A DNA stretch of 64,000 bases from Parasponia andersonii (taxonomy: Eukaryota > Streptophyta > Magnoliopsida > Rosales > Cannabaceae), in contig JXTB01000026.1 of assembly GCA_002914805.1 (NCBI GenBank), forward strand, positions 1,758,024 through 1,822,023. The letters are read 5' to 3'. The position numbers were made by a program, and so were the translations under genes. The notes beneath the pieces are model-generated. The model worked only from the letters and a program-made list of their open reading frames with translations. It did not search any database and was not told the origin of the DNA. Below, piece after piece: positions 22,950 to 34,983 of this stretch. Each line of letters begins with the position of its first letter. The stretch's first letter is position 1.

Positions 22950-23190
22950 TTATAATTTTCGAAATTCGGAATTCTTGACATCCTTCCTACGAATTTCAAG
23001 AAGATATGGAAACCACTTTACATGCTCTATCTCAATGTCAATATATAGCCAGAGGAAGTTTGGAGAGGGAGCCACTTTTGGGAAGAAATTCGCAGTTTTG
23101 CGTGCCATTCTTTTGTAGAACCTGTGTGCCATATGGGGGAGAAACTCTCAAAAGTGGATTTGATGACACGGTGAGTATGCTCGTTTGGAT
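22950..23190 (+). pseudogene. LINE remnant, left half (interrupted by gypsy insertion)
   Basis: The frame beginning METTLHALSQCQYIAR at 23006 matches the zinc-binding stretch after the reverse transcriptase of plant L1-type LINEs. Near 23168 the frame MLVWI runs into the insertion point. Removing the 9-kb element and one copy of the TGGAT target duplication joins it to a frame reading LxSERN, the usual W-I-W-x-E-R-N context of these elements with the second Trp changed to TAG. It continues at 32249. Confidence 0.7.
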
Positions 23191-25349
23191 TGTCACGATC
23201 TAAACCTCGTGTCAAATAACATAAATGGAATTTCACGAGTAAAAATTCAAAAATTATTTTTGAAAATTTATAAAAATAATTTTAAAAGTAAAATTCTCAC
23301 AAATTCATTATTAGACGTAGTTTGTTAATAAAATTTATTTAAACAAACCAAACATCACTATCATCAGTCTCACAATCTAGCACAATAATTATACAGACAA
23401 AGTCCGTGAAACAGGCTCTTAAGTATATAATATAAGCCAAACAAATAACAGAGATATTTTACATATCTACTAGTTCTCAGAAAGGAAATTAGCTCCTCAC
23501 TACTCAGTTCCTGAGTCTCTAAAATCACACCGATTACTACCTGAGAAGAGAAAAGTAAGGGGATAAGCATTCACATACTCAGTATGAATTCAATTACCTT
23601 TTGGATGATGTAATTTCTCAAACCTACATGATTAATACGTTTAAATCTGTTTAAAAATTAAGTTTATAAATCATTGGTTTCCAGAATAGTCATATATTTA
23701 AAACCAAATTCAAAACCACATCATTGTACATATCATACATTCACAAATATATAAATGAGCTCTCATCCTCCCATCATGGCCCTATAATACCTCTGTCGCA
23801 GAGTTACCCAGCATCCTGACACTATCTGTAGGTGTATCAGATAAAACCTATATAGGAGTCTAGGTCTCACACCTAGTGCTACAACAACTCATCAGCAATC
23901 TAAATACTGTGATGCTATAATGGAACTCAGGTATGTGATCTTATGTATGTACAATATATAATAGTTTATCACAACTATGTATCAAATAATCAAATCATGC
24001 TTTAAAAATCCAATTTTGGCATTGTTCTAGGAATTACTATACATAGATAGAATACTGTTATTCTCTATAATCACAATATAAAAAATATGTATAAAAATCC
24101 ACACAATCTAATCTCAGTATATTCTAACAATTTTCAACTATTAATCAAACTATCGTAAAATTATGATTTTTTATAAATAGATTTTAATGCATTTAAAATC
24201 TAAAACATATATAAAAATAAGGTAATTGAACTCCTACCTCAATATGGTAGTAATACCAGGATAATAATACTCAAAGAATCTCTCGTTAGTTACTCAGGTG
24301 TTCGAACTTCAATTTTCAGATCTTGGTAAGTTCACTTGAAAAAGAGACTTTTCCATCGGAGTCTCAAATAGAAAAACAGAGGTTACCACAAAATTCAAAG
24401 CACCTAAACATTCTAGGTTAGATACATACCTTGTCAAAATCTGGCTCCGGTGCGGCCGTAGCACACAAAACGGTGTAATTGAGTCTAAATTCAAAATCTC
24501 TCGACAGAATTCCAATTTTTGTTCTACTTTATAATATAGTAGTATTTTATATTAAACTTCATCTCTCGACCTCATTGAGTCTAAATTCAAAATCTAAATT
24601 TAGTTTCAAGGTCCTGACAATTAATTAAGCTCAAAAATCTAAAAATTACAATAATATCACTTTTTGTAATTATTTAGAAAATGTCCTCTTTTTCTAATTA
24701 AAATTTACCACACTTCTGAATACCATTTTCACTTCTACTAACCATAATTATTCATGATTCTTAACCCTCTTTCACTTCATATATTTGCCTCAAGTAAATA
24801 AATTATTTAATCAAAATAATCACGTAAATATCACTTTTTACAAAATTGGTAAAACATTAAAAGTGGTGAAAATCTTACCGGAGGAGAGTTAAGCCGTGAA
24901 ACCACTTGGAGAAGGTCACGAGGGTAAGAGAAGCTTCCACATCCCGGTAGTGAAATGGTCAGAGATCGAACAGCAAGTAACAAGCTGAAAATTCGGATTG
25001 CAAGCGTGACTTTCGGAGAGATAGACCTCAACCACTGGAACTCTGATCCTAACAAAATTGGTCGAGTTTTACTCATCTCCCTCCAAAGAACAAGGGGGGT
25101 GGCATGTGCACCCGACAACTACAACGTGTGGCGACAGCGAAGCTTGACAGTTTCAGGCGTTTTCTTCTCTCCCAAGCTCTCTCTTGTGAAAAGATGAAAT
25201 TCATTAGGTCTTTTTATGCAAATACTGGTCACTATAGTACCTTAATATAAAATTCAAATATTTTAAATATTTTAATCCAAAAATAGGTATTTACGAAAGT
25301 GCCACTGGTCTTAAATTTACTCAAATGCTCTTAAAAAATTTAGTTTACA
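23191..25349 (-). repeat. 3' LTR of the Tekay-type element
   Basis: In plus orientation it starts TGTCACGATC and ends TTTACA; on the element's strand it reads TGTAAA to GTGACA. It is homologous to 30083-32243 along its length and to the two solo LTRs. ORFs within (for example 24831-25118) are LTR sequence. Confidence 0.9.
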
Positions 25350-25362
25350 TCTTCCTCTTCTT
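25350..25362 (-). other. polypurine tract
   Basis: On the element strand AAGAAGAGGAAGA lies directly against the TGTAAA start of the 3' LTR. This is the expected site of plus-strand priming. Confidence 0.75.
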
Positions 25363-25424
25363 AAAGGAATTTCATCTCGAAATTTGAATAGAATATAAGG
25401 GTCAAAGTATAACTTCAAGTTGAA

Positions 25425-28400
25425 AATTAAATAAATGGGGATATTTCTCAAATATTTCTATTTCAAGCTCACGTGTGGCTTCGTCTTTCTTATAGTATTG
25501 CCAGGCAATCTTTACCAGTGGTATCTTTCTATTTCGAAGTACTTTAAGCTCTCTTCCCAGTATTTAAACTGGTTGTTCCTCATATATTACCTCCTCCTGT
25601 AACGGCACTTTCATATACTAAATGACATGTGATGGATCAGGCACATTCTTCCTAAGCATCGAAACATAAAAAATATTATGCACTCAGCCTAATTGCTATG
25701 GCAAATCCAAGCGATATGCTTCTGGCCCAATTCTAGCAGTAATCTTGAATGGTCCAATATACCTTGGAGACAATTTGTCTTTAAGTCCAAATCTAGTAAT
25801 CCCATGTCTCGGCATGACTTTCAAGAATACTTCATCACTAATTTTGAACTCTATTTCATGTTTCTTTGAGTCTGCATAATTTTTCTGACGATTCTGCATA
25901 ACTTGCATCTTTTTCGAATCTTAGCAATATTCTCAGTAGCCTCTTATATCAATCCAACACAAAGATGATCCAACACAAAAATGATCTATCCGGTCTACCA
26001 TATAATACCTCATATGGAGCCATGCCAAGACTGGCTTTGTAGCTGTTGTTGTAAGTAAACTCTACTAATGATAGGTGATCATCCCAGCTTCTATCGAAAT
26101 CCAGTATACAAGAGTGAAACATGTCCTCTATAATCTAAATAGTGCTCTCAAATTGGTCATTTGTCTAAGGATGATGAGTTATTCTAAGATTTAGTTATAT
26201 TCCCAAAGCTCTTTATAAAGCTCTCTAGAACTTGGATGTAAATCTTGAATCTCTGTTAGAAACTATACTTGAAGGTACTCTATGCAATCAAACAATATTA
26301 TCAATGTTGAGACGATTGATTTAGTTCAGTGAAAAATTAGACCTGATCGGTACGAAATGAGTAGTCTTCATCATCTGATTTATAATCACCCAAACTACGT
26401 CGTTTTTTCTTTGATTCATTGGCAAACCCATCACAAAATCCATTGTGACCTTATCCTATTTCCACTCCGATATGGGTGAAGGCTGTAGAAGTCCAGTTGG
26501 TCTCTAGTGTTTTGCCTTGACTTGTTGACAAGTCACGGAGTTAGCCACAAAAATAGCTACATCACGCTTCATACAGTCCCACCAGTACTATTTTTTCAGA
26601 TCATAGTATATCTTTGTGCTACTAGGATATACAACAAACTTGGACTTACGAACCTCAATGAGAATAGTCTCTCTAAGGTGAGGATCATTGGCTACACCTA
26701 GCTTTCCTCTGAAAAGCATAAATCTTTCTCTATACATACTCTAACCTTTCAATTGTTCATCATTTTCGAGTTGATTCTAGATCATTCTTAACTCTTGGTC
26801 TTGTTATTAACTTTGCTAAAGAAGTGTTGGTGTGGCCATAATATTACTAAGACATGCAGCTTTGTCAGTCTCCAAGTATTACAAATTATTGCAATCTCCA
26901 ATTGCCACTGAATTCTTCTAATTCTAAAAAATAATTGCATGTAACACACCATGAGATTTTCTACTCAAAGCATCAGTTAAACATTAGCTTTACCAAGATG
27001 GCACTATAGGTCGAAGTCATAGTCTTCCTTATACTCATCTCATCTATGTTGTCTAAAGTTCAAATTATGCTGAGCGAAAAAATACTTCAAGCTCTTATGA
27101 CCAGAGAACACATCAAACTTCACACCATACAAGTAACATCTCCAAATCTTGAGAGCAAAAATCATTATTGCAAGTTCTAGGTCATGGGTAGGATAATTCT
27201 TCTCATGTGGCTTTAACTGGCGAGAAGCATAAGCCACCACCTTGCCATTCTGTATTAAGACACATCCTAATCTAGAACTAGAAGTATTAGTATACAAAAT
27301 ATATGGTTCATTACTGTTAGGAATAGTAAGAACAGGTACAGTTGTCAATCTCTTCTTTAATTCTATAAAGGCTTCTTCATAGTCATCATCCCATGTGAAC
27401 TTGACATCTTCTTTTGTTAACTTTGTCAATGGTAAGGCAATTCTTAAGAAATTCTCCACAAAATGACGGTAGTTTCCTACTAAACTAAGGAAACTTCTTA
27501 TCTCGGTCATATTCGTTGGTTTTTTGTACTTTAGAAAAGATCTTATCTTAGCAAGATCGATTGAAATATCTTCTTAAGAGATCACATGCCCCAAGAATTT
27601 CACTTCTATCATCCAAATGTTACACTTAGATCTCTTGGCATACAATTAACGATCTCTCAAAATTTGAAGTACAATACTCAAATATTCAGTATATTCTTCT
27701 CGAGTCATAGAATATACCATGATGTTTCCAATGAAGACAACCATAAGCCGATCTAGATAATGTCTGAATATTTTGTTCATAAGATCCATGAATGCTACAT
27801 GAGTGTTTGTTAGATCAAATGACATAACTAAGAACTCAAAATGGCCATAATGAGTCCTGAACGCAGTTTTCAGTATGTCTTCTTCTCAAATCTTTAACTG
27901 GTGACAATCCGATATCAAATCGATCTTAGAGAAAAATCTAAGTCCACTGATTTGATCAAACAACTCATCAATCCTTGGTAGAGGATACTTGCTCTTCACT
28001 GTAAGTTGATTCAACCTTCTCTAATCCACACAGAGCCTAAGTGTAGCATCATCTTTCTTAACAAACAACGCAGGTGCACCCCATAGAGAAGTAATGTTCT
28101 TGATGAATATCTTTGACAAAAGATCGTCCAGCAGACTTCTCAACTCAGTCATTTCTGTTAGAGTCATATAATAGGCTAGAATAGAAACTGGATGGGCCCC
28201 AAAAGTCAAATCAATATAGAACTCGATCTCCCTATCAGGTGGTAGCCCTGGTAAATCCTCCGAAAAAAATATCTAGAAACTCGTTAACCACTAATAACTA
28301 GGGGTGTTGATTAGCAGTCCCTATATCACCACTCATGGCAAATAGATTCATGTAACACTCGAGTTTCTTCCTTCCACCCATGCATGCTTTCAAAATCGAA

Positions 28401-29938
28401 CTTGGTTTCAAATGATTCAAATACACTTGATAAATAACAGGATATCCATCCTCAAGCAAAAGAGTAACTCTCTTTTTGAAACAATCAATGGTTGCTCGAT
28501 ATTTGGATTACCAATTTATACCGAGAATTACGTCAAATTGTTGGAAGGTAACACAATCAGATCAGCTAGTATCTCTTTACCATCAATCAAAATCAAACAA
28601 TTACGACATACTATAGAAATATCAGCGACTCCACCCATTGGTGTTCCCAAAGTCAATAGGTTCCAACATAGAACATTCTAATCCTAACAATTGAGCAAAT
28701 AACAAGAATATAAGAAAATATGAAGCACCAGTATCAAATAACATATAAGCCCAAGAGTGTGAAATGAGATTCATACCATCAATAACTCCCTTACCAGTCT
28801 TATTGTGACCATCTTCCATTCTAATGATAACAAAAGCTTAACTAGAAATTTTCTCACTACTTTTGTTCACTCTTCCTTGACCTGGTTGGCTGCTACTAGC
28901 TCTTGGACTAGTTCTAGTGTATTTGCATCCTCTTTAATTACCAGAAGCTTAGGGAGTTTGAAAATTCTAAGTATAGCCTGAACTTTGTGGCCGGTACTGG
29001 AGCTGGTACTAGGTTGGTCTTATATATTACCTAAGACTAGTTTTGGGGTGGTCTCATCTGTTACCCTGGAATGGTAAGACACACTCTGGCTTCGTTGTGG
29101 CCCACCTTGAGATAAGGCTTGCTTTTGTTGGCAAAATGGACATGATTTCTTCTGATGGCCCTGCTGGCTATAATGAAAACATCTGTACGGTCCAAACCAT
29201 CCTCTTCTCAAAAAATCGCTACTCTAAGAATTCTATGATTGTAACCGCCCTTGGTTTCTCCTGTTGGCCTTCTTGTCATTAACTATGTTCTTTTACTATT
29301 CTCTCAAAGTCGACTTATCATCAAGAAAGGCTTCTGCATTTTGTGCTGCAGCAACAAGATCAACCAAGTGGTCAAAATGCTTAGTCACAATCTTCTCAAG
29401 GATAGCTGACCTCAGAGCTTCCAAGGATCTGTCCTCAGTCTATGACTCGGATATAGTATTCATTCACGGTCAAATCACTTTGCTTGAGTTGTTCATATTC
29501 TCTAATCATAGCAGATCTATGACTAATATTAGCATAATGGTCTCTGAACAGTCCTTCAAAGATATCCCAAGTCATACCAGTCTCTTATCATAATAGTTTG
29601 ATAGTTTCCCACCAATTAGCAGCTTTATATGACAGTTTGTAAATGGCGAAGATCACTCGAAACTCAGCAGGTGTCTGGATGGTTGTAAAAATCTTCTTAA
29701 TATCTTTGAGCCATTTTTTAGCTATGGTGGGTTCTGGTTCACCATCAAAAATAGGTAGACTTAACTTAACAACCTTGAAAAAGTTGGCTTGATGAGCCTT
29801 AGGATCTCGTTAAGCTCTTAATCTCAGTATTTCCTGTAAAGCCTCATAAAGATCTACTAGAGGGTTGTAAATTTCTTGTTGTAGTAGAAAAGTATTAGTT
29901 CTTGACTCTTATCTCGGTACTCTTCTTCGCAAAGGCAT
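25425..29938 (-). pseudogene. Tekay-type gag-pol polyprotein, inactivated
   Basis: Gag starts near ATG 29938. The zinc knuckle (29139-29181) reads CFHYSQQGHQKKSC, with Tyr in place of its second Cys. Protease keeps the DTGAS motif near 28735. Reverse transcriptase spans about 28210-27540; at its catalytic site VVFIDD has become VVFIGN (codons 27724-27729), removing both catalytic aspartates. RNase H (27510-27040) has YTNTS where the family has YTDAS, losing the first catalytic Asp at 27286-27288. Integrase runs from about 26960, including a zinc-binding remnant (TCQQVKAKH), to 25696. Degenerate chromodomain-like sequence (PLVKIAWQYY, then EAT) lies at about 25425-25560. There are in-frame stops in nearly every domain. 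No functional product is expected. Confidence 0.88.
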
Positions 29939-30060
29939 CTTACTAGTCTATATAAATATGCCAAAGTATTAGTGAGACAATGAAGCTAAATTTCAAATTT
30001 TTTTTTTGAAAATTAATTACAATCTAATCTAACAGTGACACATCCTAAGCAGATAAACAT

Positions 30061-30074
30061 TTGCTCTGATACTA
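30061..30074 (-). other. primer-binding site, initiator tRNA-Met
   Basis: On the element strand TAGTATCAGAGCAA lies just inside the 5' LTR. It matches the TGGTATCAGAGC complement of the plant initiator tRNA-Met 3' end with a G-to-A change. Confidence 0.8.
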
Positions 30075-30082
30075 AAATTTTC

Positions 30083-32243
30083 TCTCACGACCCAAATCCT
30101 GAGCTAGTGGCAGAAAGAAAATTTCAAAAGTGGAAATTCAAAAGTTGTTTTTGAAAATTTTATAAAAATAATTTTAAAAGTAAAATTCACACAGATTTAT
30201 GATCGCCATTAGACGTAGATTGTAAATAAAATTTATTTAAACAAACCAAGTACCACTATTATTAGTCTCACAATTCAGCATAATAATTATATAAGCTGAA
30301 TCCGGGAAATAGATCCTTAAGTGTATAATACAAGTCAAACAAATAACATAGATATTTTACGTAGTTACCAATTCCCAAAGAGGTAACTAGCACCTTACTA
30401 CTCAGCTTCTGAGTCTCCAAAATTATATCGAGTACTACCTGAGAAGAGAAAAGTAAGGGATGAGCATTCATATGCTTAGTAGGAATTCAATTACCTTTTA
30501 TATAGATGTAATTTCTCAAAACTTCATGGTAGATACCTTTAAATCCGTTTATAAATCAAGTTTATAAATCATTGGTATCCAAAATAATTACATATTTAAA
30601 ACTAAATCTAAAACCACGTCATTGTACATATATATTATACATTCACAAATATATAAGTGAGCTTTCATCCTCCTATCACGGCCTTGTAATACCTATGTAG
30701 CAGAGGTATCTAGCATCCTGACACTATCCATAAGTGTATTAGATAAAACCTGCGAAAGGGCCTAGGTCTCTCACCTAGCACTACAGCAACTCACCAACAA
30801 TCTAAAATACTCTATAATGGAAATCAAATGTGCGATCTTATGGTATATACAACATATAATAGTTTACCACAACCATGCATCTAATAATCAAATCATGCTT
30901 TAAAAGTTCAACTTGGCATTATTCTGGGATTTACTTTACATGGGTAGCATACTACTATTTTACTTTATAATCACAATATAAAAGTATGTATAAAAATTCG
31001 TATAGTCTAATCTTAGTATAATCCAACGATTTTTAACCATTAATCAAACCATCGAAAAATTACAATTTTTCATAAATAAATTTTACTGTAATTAAAATCC
31101 AAAAAAGATATAAAAATTAGGTAATCGAATCCCTACCTCGATATAGTAGTAATACTAGACTAATGATGCTCATAGAATCCCCCGCTAGTAACTCAAGTGT
31201 TTAAACGACAATTTCTGGATCTAAGTCAGTTCACTTAAAAAAGTGACTTTTCCACCAAAGCCTCAAATGGAGAAACGGAGATCACCACTGAATTCATAGC
31301 ACATAAAATTGTTAAATTAGATATATACCTTGTCAAAAACAAGTTTCAGTAGAAGACCGGTTGATGACACGCAAAACGATGCAATTCTGAGCTACGAAAT
31401 TCTAATTTTCGTTCTACTTCAAAACATAGTGCTATTTTATATTAAAACTCATCTCTTAGCCTCACTGAGTCCAAATTCGAAATTGGAATCTAGTTTCGAG
31501 GTCTCAAGCATTAAGTAAGCCAAAAAATCCAAAAATTACAATAATATCACTTTTTGAAATATTTAGAAAAATGTCCTCTTTTTCTAATTAAAATTTATCG
31601 CACTTTCGGATACTATTTTTACTTCTACCAATCGTAATTTTTCATGATTTTTAACCCACTTTCACCTCATATATTTACCTCAGGTAAATAAATTGCTTAA
31701 CCAAAATAATCACGTAAATATCATTTTTTACAAAGTTGGTAAAAACAGTAAAAGTTGTGAAAATCTTATTGGAGGTGAGTTAAGCCGTGAAACCACTTGG
31801 AGGAGGTCGGCAACAGTGAGAGAAGCTTCCATGTGCCGATGGTGGGATGGTCGCAGATCAAACGGCGAACAACCAGCCGGAAAACCAGACTACAAGCGTG
31901 ACTTTCGAAGAAATGGATCTCGGCCACCGAAGCTCCAATCCTAGCAAAACTGGTCGAGTTTTGCTCTTCTCCCTCTAACAAACAAGGAGGGGTGGTGCAT
32001 GGGCCTGACAGTGGCAGTATGTGGTAGCGGCAAAGCTTAACAATTCTAGATATTTTCCTCTTTCCCAAGTTCTCTTTTGTGAAAAGATGAGACTCTTTGG
32101 GTTCTTTTATGCAAATATTGGTCATTGTAGCACTCTAATATAAAATTCACATATTTTGAATATTTTAATCCAAAATGGGTATTTATGAAACTGCCATTAG
32201 TCTTAAATTTACTCAGATACCCTTAAAAAATTCAGTTTTTACA
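30083..32243 (-). repeat. 5' LTR of the Tekay-type element
   Basis: Homologous to 23191-25349. Its plus-orientation start reads TCTCACGA, where the other copy has TGTCACGA, so the terminal TG is mutated. It ends TTTTTACA at 32243, followed by the target duplication. Confidence 0.9.
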
Positions 32244-32248
32244 TGGAT

Positions 32249-32855
32249 ACTCTAGAGTGAACGTAATATGGTGTAGTTCATGGCCGTAGACCCTGCCCTA
32301 CTGTTGTTCTAGTGGAGGATATTGTTGAATCCTGGATTTTTAGGCTTATTTAAAACTTTCATAGAGGAAGTGTTTCTATGACGAACAATACAAGAGTGGC
32401 AAATGCTTGGATCCTTCCACCTTAGGTCAACTCAAACTTAATATATCGACACTGCTACGGGATTGAATTATACATCAGCATTTGAGCAATAATCTGTGAT
32501 CATAGGGAACTGTAAAGGATGCTTTTGCAAATCACATTTGGACTCGCTTTGGTGGCTTTTTTGGAAGAATGCCTAGTCTCCAAAAAGGACTTAATTAGTT
32601 TGTCATCTCCAAATGCTTCTACATTTATAAAGCTAAGAATGATTCGCAAAATGTGATTAAGGCTGTCAACTTAAGTAATCCCCTAGCTATAAGTAGTTCT
32701 TCTATTCATGATATTTTGATCAACTTAGTTTCACTATGTAATGTTCCATGCAACTATATCCCTTATTCAAGGAAAATAAGGTTGCACATGACCTAGCTAT
32801 TGTTGCTTTAAACTTTCGTTCTAGCAGTACTTGGATAAACGATATACCTAATGTT
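32249..32855 (+). pseudogene. LINE remnant, right half (RNase H-like domain)
   Basis: Continues the LINE of 22950-23190. After the SERN block comes ANAWILPP, then VNSNLI (about 32400-32450), the usual W-x-P-P-x-G lead into the LINE-type RNase H. Farther on are ES(D)-like, NVIKAVNLSNPLA (about 32650-32690) and a C-terminal block resembling NKVAHDLAIVALNF (32772-32813). Stops and frameshifts are present. The end is followed at once by a hairpin MITE. Confidence 0.68.
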
Positions 32856-33899
32856 ATGTTTGGTATACTATATAAGGATTCTGTAATACTGTGTTCGATT
32901 ATAATTTTTTTTTTTTTGTACTTTTTAAAATGTATAATCAAAATTTAATACAATACAAAGTGTACTATTTAATACGGAAGAAAAGTAGGTCTATATATTG
33001 TAACATAATATTATCGATATTGACCTTCCTCACTTTCTCTGTCTTTAATTTCTCTCTCGTCACTTTCTCTTTCTGTAATTTCTCTCACATCATTTTATTC
33101 CTTTGAAAATTGGTATTTTTCTAAATAATATTTAAAATTATTATTTTCTAAATGGATAATTATATTTTTATACTTTACATTTTGACTATGTGTTTAGTTT
33201 ATATCTTGTATTTTTGTTATTATCAACATTAACCTTCAGATTTAAAACTTATAAGAAATTTATTTTCTAAGTCAAACACTAATTTTGACCATTATATTTA
33301 CCAAATTACCCTTTAGATTTTAAAATATATATTTTAAAAGAAGTTCAAATTTAAAAATTATATAATAAAAATATTTGTAAATAATAAGTTTTTTTCCATT
33401 TTTAAATTATTTTTTTAATATTTATTCTTTTAGCTATTAATTTTAATTAGTTTTAAATTTAAATTAAGTACTAAAATATATATTTTGGAAAACTCAATGG
33501 TCAAAAGTGGTGTTTGATCCAGAAATGATATAAATTTGTTATAAGTTTTAAATCTAAAAGTCAATGTTGATAATAACCAAAATAAAATATATAACAATCA
33601 GTCAAAAAGGTAAGGCTTAAAAATATAATTAACTCTTTTCTAACCTTAGATTTAAAAAGTGGTATTTTAAAAAAAAAATTTAAATTGGTAATTTTAGAGT
33701 GGTAGTTTTCTAAATAATTTTTTCAAAATAGTATTTTCTAGATTAACTTTTAAACGTAGCATTTTTCAAAAATTAACTTTTAATGCAACATCTTAATATA
33801 ATGTAAAACCAAACACGGTCTATAATAGAGAATGCAATATAATACAACCCAGTACAATACATTATATTATAATATAATATAATACAATGTACCAAACAT
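32856..33899. mobile_element. hairpin (foldback) MITE
   Basis: Terminal inverted repeats ATGTTTGGTA (32856-32865) and TACCAAACAT (33890-33899) bound an AT-rich, non-coding segment. Its interior is a long imperfect palindrome: about 33110-33360 pairs with about 33430-33680. For example ATTATCAACATTAACCTT pairs with the inverse of AAGTCAATGTTGATAAT. No matching target duplication was found, so the class (hAT or PIF/Harbinger type) is unsettled. Confidence 0.6.
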
Positions 33900-33984
33900 G
33901 AGTTAAATGCATTCACGAATTTGTACTTTAGTACCATACACATTTTTTCCCTTAAAAAAAAGGAAAACTGAAATTAAATATTGT

Positions 33985-34350
33985 AATGTTTGTTAAAAGT
34001 AGTTTCGTTAAATTGTAATTAGGATCTTTTCTATAGTACCTTTAAATTGTAATTAGTTTTTTCATATGAATATGTGGTCTTGAAAAGGGATTTTGGGATT
34101 GATACGCGGTATGAGATTTGATTATGGAATTTTGATTTATAATATGTGCAATTGAAATGTGATGCGTATGGTATAGGAATTATGAGGTTTGAAAGTGGAC
34201 TTTAAATTTAGTATAGTATATTAAAACTATGGAATTGTAATGAGGTTTGAGTTTGGGATTTGATATTTAAGTTTCGTTTAGAAGGATATATATATGTATG
34301 GGTTTTCAGACATGGTTTTATTTATGAACATGTGAAATATGAAGATATTG
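33985..34350 (+). repeat. dispersed repeat, copy B (copy A at 19795-20120)
   Basis: Co-linear with copy A over about 330 bp, same orientation, non-coding. See copy A for shared blocks. Confidence 0.75.
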
Positions 34351-34983
34351 TAACGAGTGGAAAGGGATGGAAGGAAACAAAAAATAACGTGTGAAAGGTT
34401 ATAATTCCATTTTCTTTCCTCATTCCATTTTCTCTCCGTTAGAATTAGTAAACATGCCGCAAGTGATAAAAGGTTAGTGAGGACCTCTAATGTACATCTT
34501 TATGTGTTTTTCAGCAACAATATGTTCTTGCTGGTTGTTTTAATCGTCAGAGCTCACAACTCAACCAGATATAGTTATAACCTGTCTACCGTCTTTCATC
34601 AGTTATGGTAAATCAAAAGGGAAATTACGTAAGCTTTTGACAACCTATACAAATTGAAAGTGTGAATCATGATCAGCATTCTCCGTTTCCAAAACTGATT
34701 CACATGAAAATGTGTTTTATACCTATATTTTTGCTATATTATAAAAATGATATTTAAAGAAAGGAGACTAAAGACCAATAGACTACCCTTGAAAGGCTTT
34801 CTTTTTGTTACTGTACACTTGGTTTACAGAAGTCTTGCTCTTGTTCATATGAACATGCAGCAATGGATGCTTGAACTTCCAAAGAAACAATTTCCCTAGT
34901 AAATTACAGTGTCTAGCAGCTTATCTCTTGAGGTGGAGAACATCTTTACATATCGAAAGTGCAAGTGAATCCATCCATTATAA
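34351..34983 (-). other. PRAF gene 3' flank, including 3'UTR
   Basis: Between the dispersed repeat and the PRAF stop codon. It must contain the 3'UTR. No other feature is recognised. Confidence 0.5.

Larger units (their letters stand above)
23191..32243 (-). mobile_element. complete, degenerate Ty3/gypsy chromovirus (Tekay/Del type), target duplication TGGAT
   Basis: The element is 9053 bp with LTRs at both ends (2159 and 2161 bp) and identical 5-bp flanks TGGAT at 23186-23190 and 32244-32248. It reads right to left: 5' LTR, primer-binding site for initiator tRNA-Met, gag with zinc knuckle, protease, reverse transcriptase, RNase H, integrase, chromodomain remnant, polypurine tract, 3' LTR. 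Gag-pol order with integrase last defines Ty3/gypsy. The integrase tail (KLSPRYIGPF, then EAYRLDLP) and the C-terminal chromodomain-like block point to the Tekay clade of chromoviruses. Many stops and frameshifts make it inactive. A 150-bp stretch at the LTR ends differs by about 16 percent by hand count. It is inserted in a LINE relic. Confidence 0.92.
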
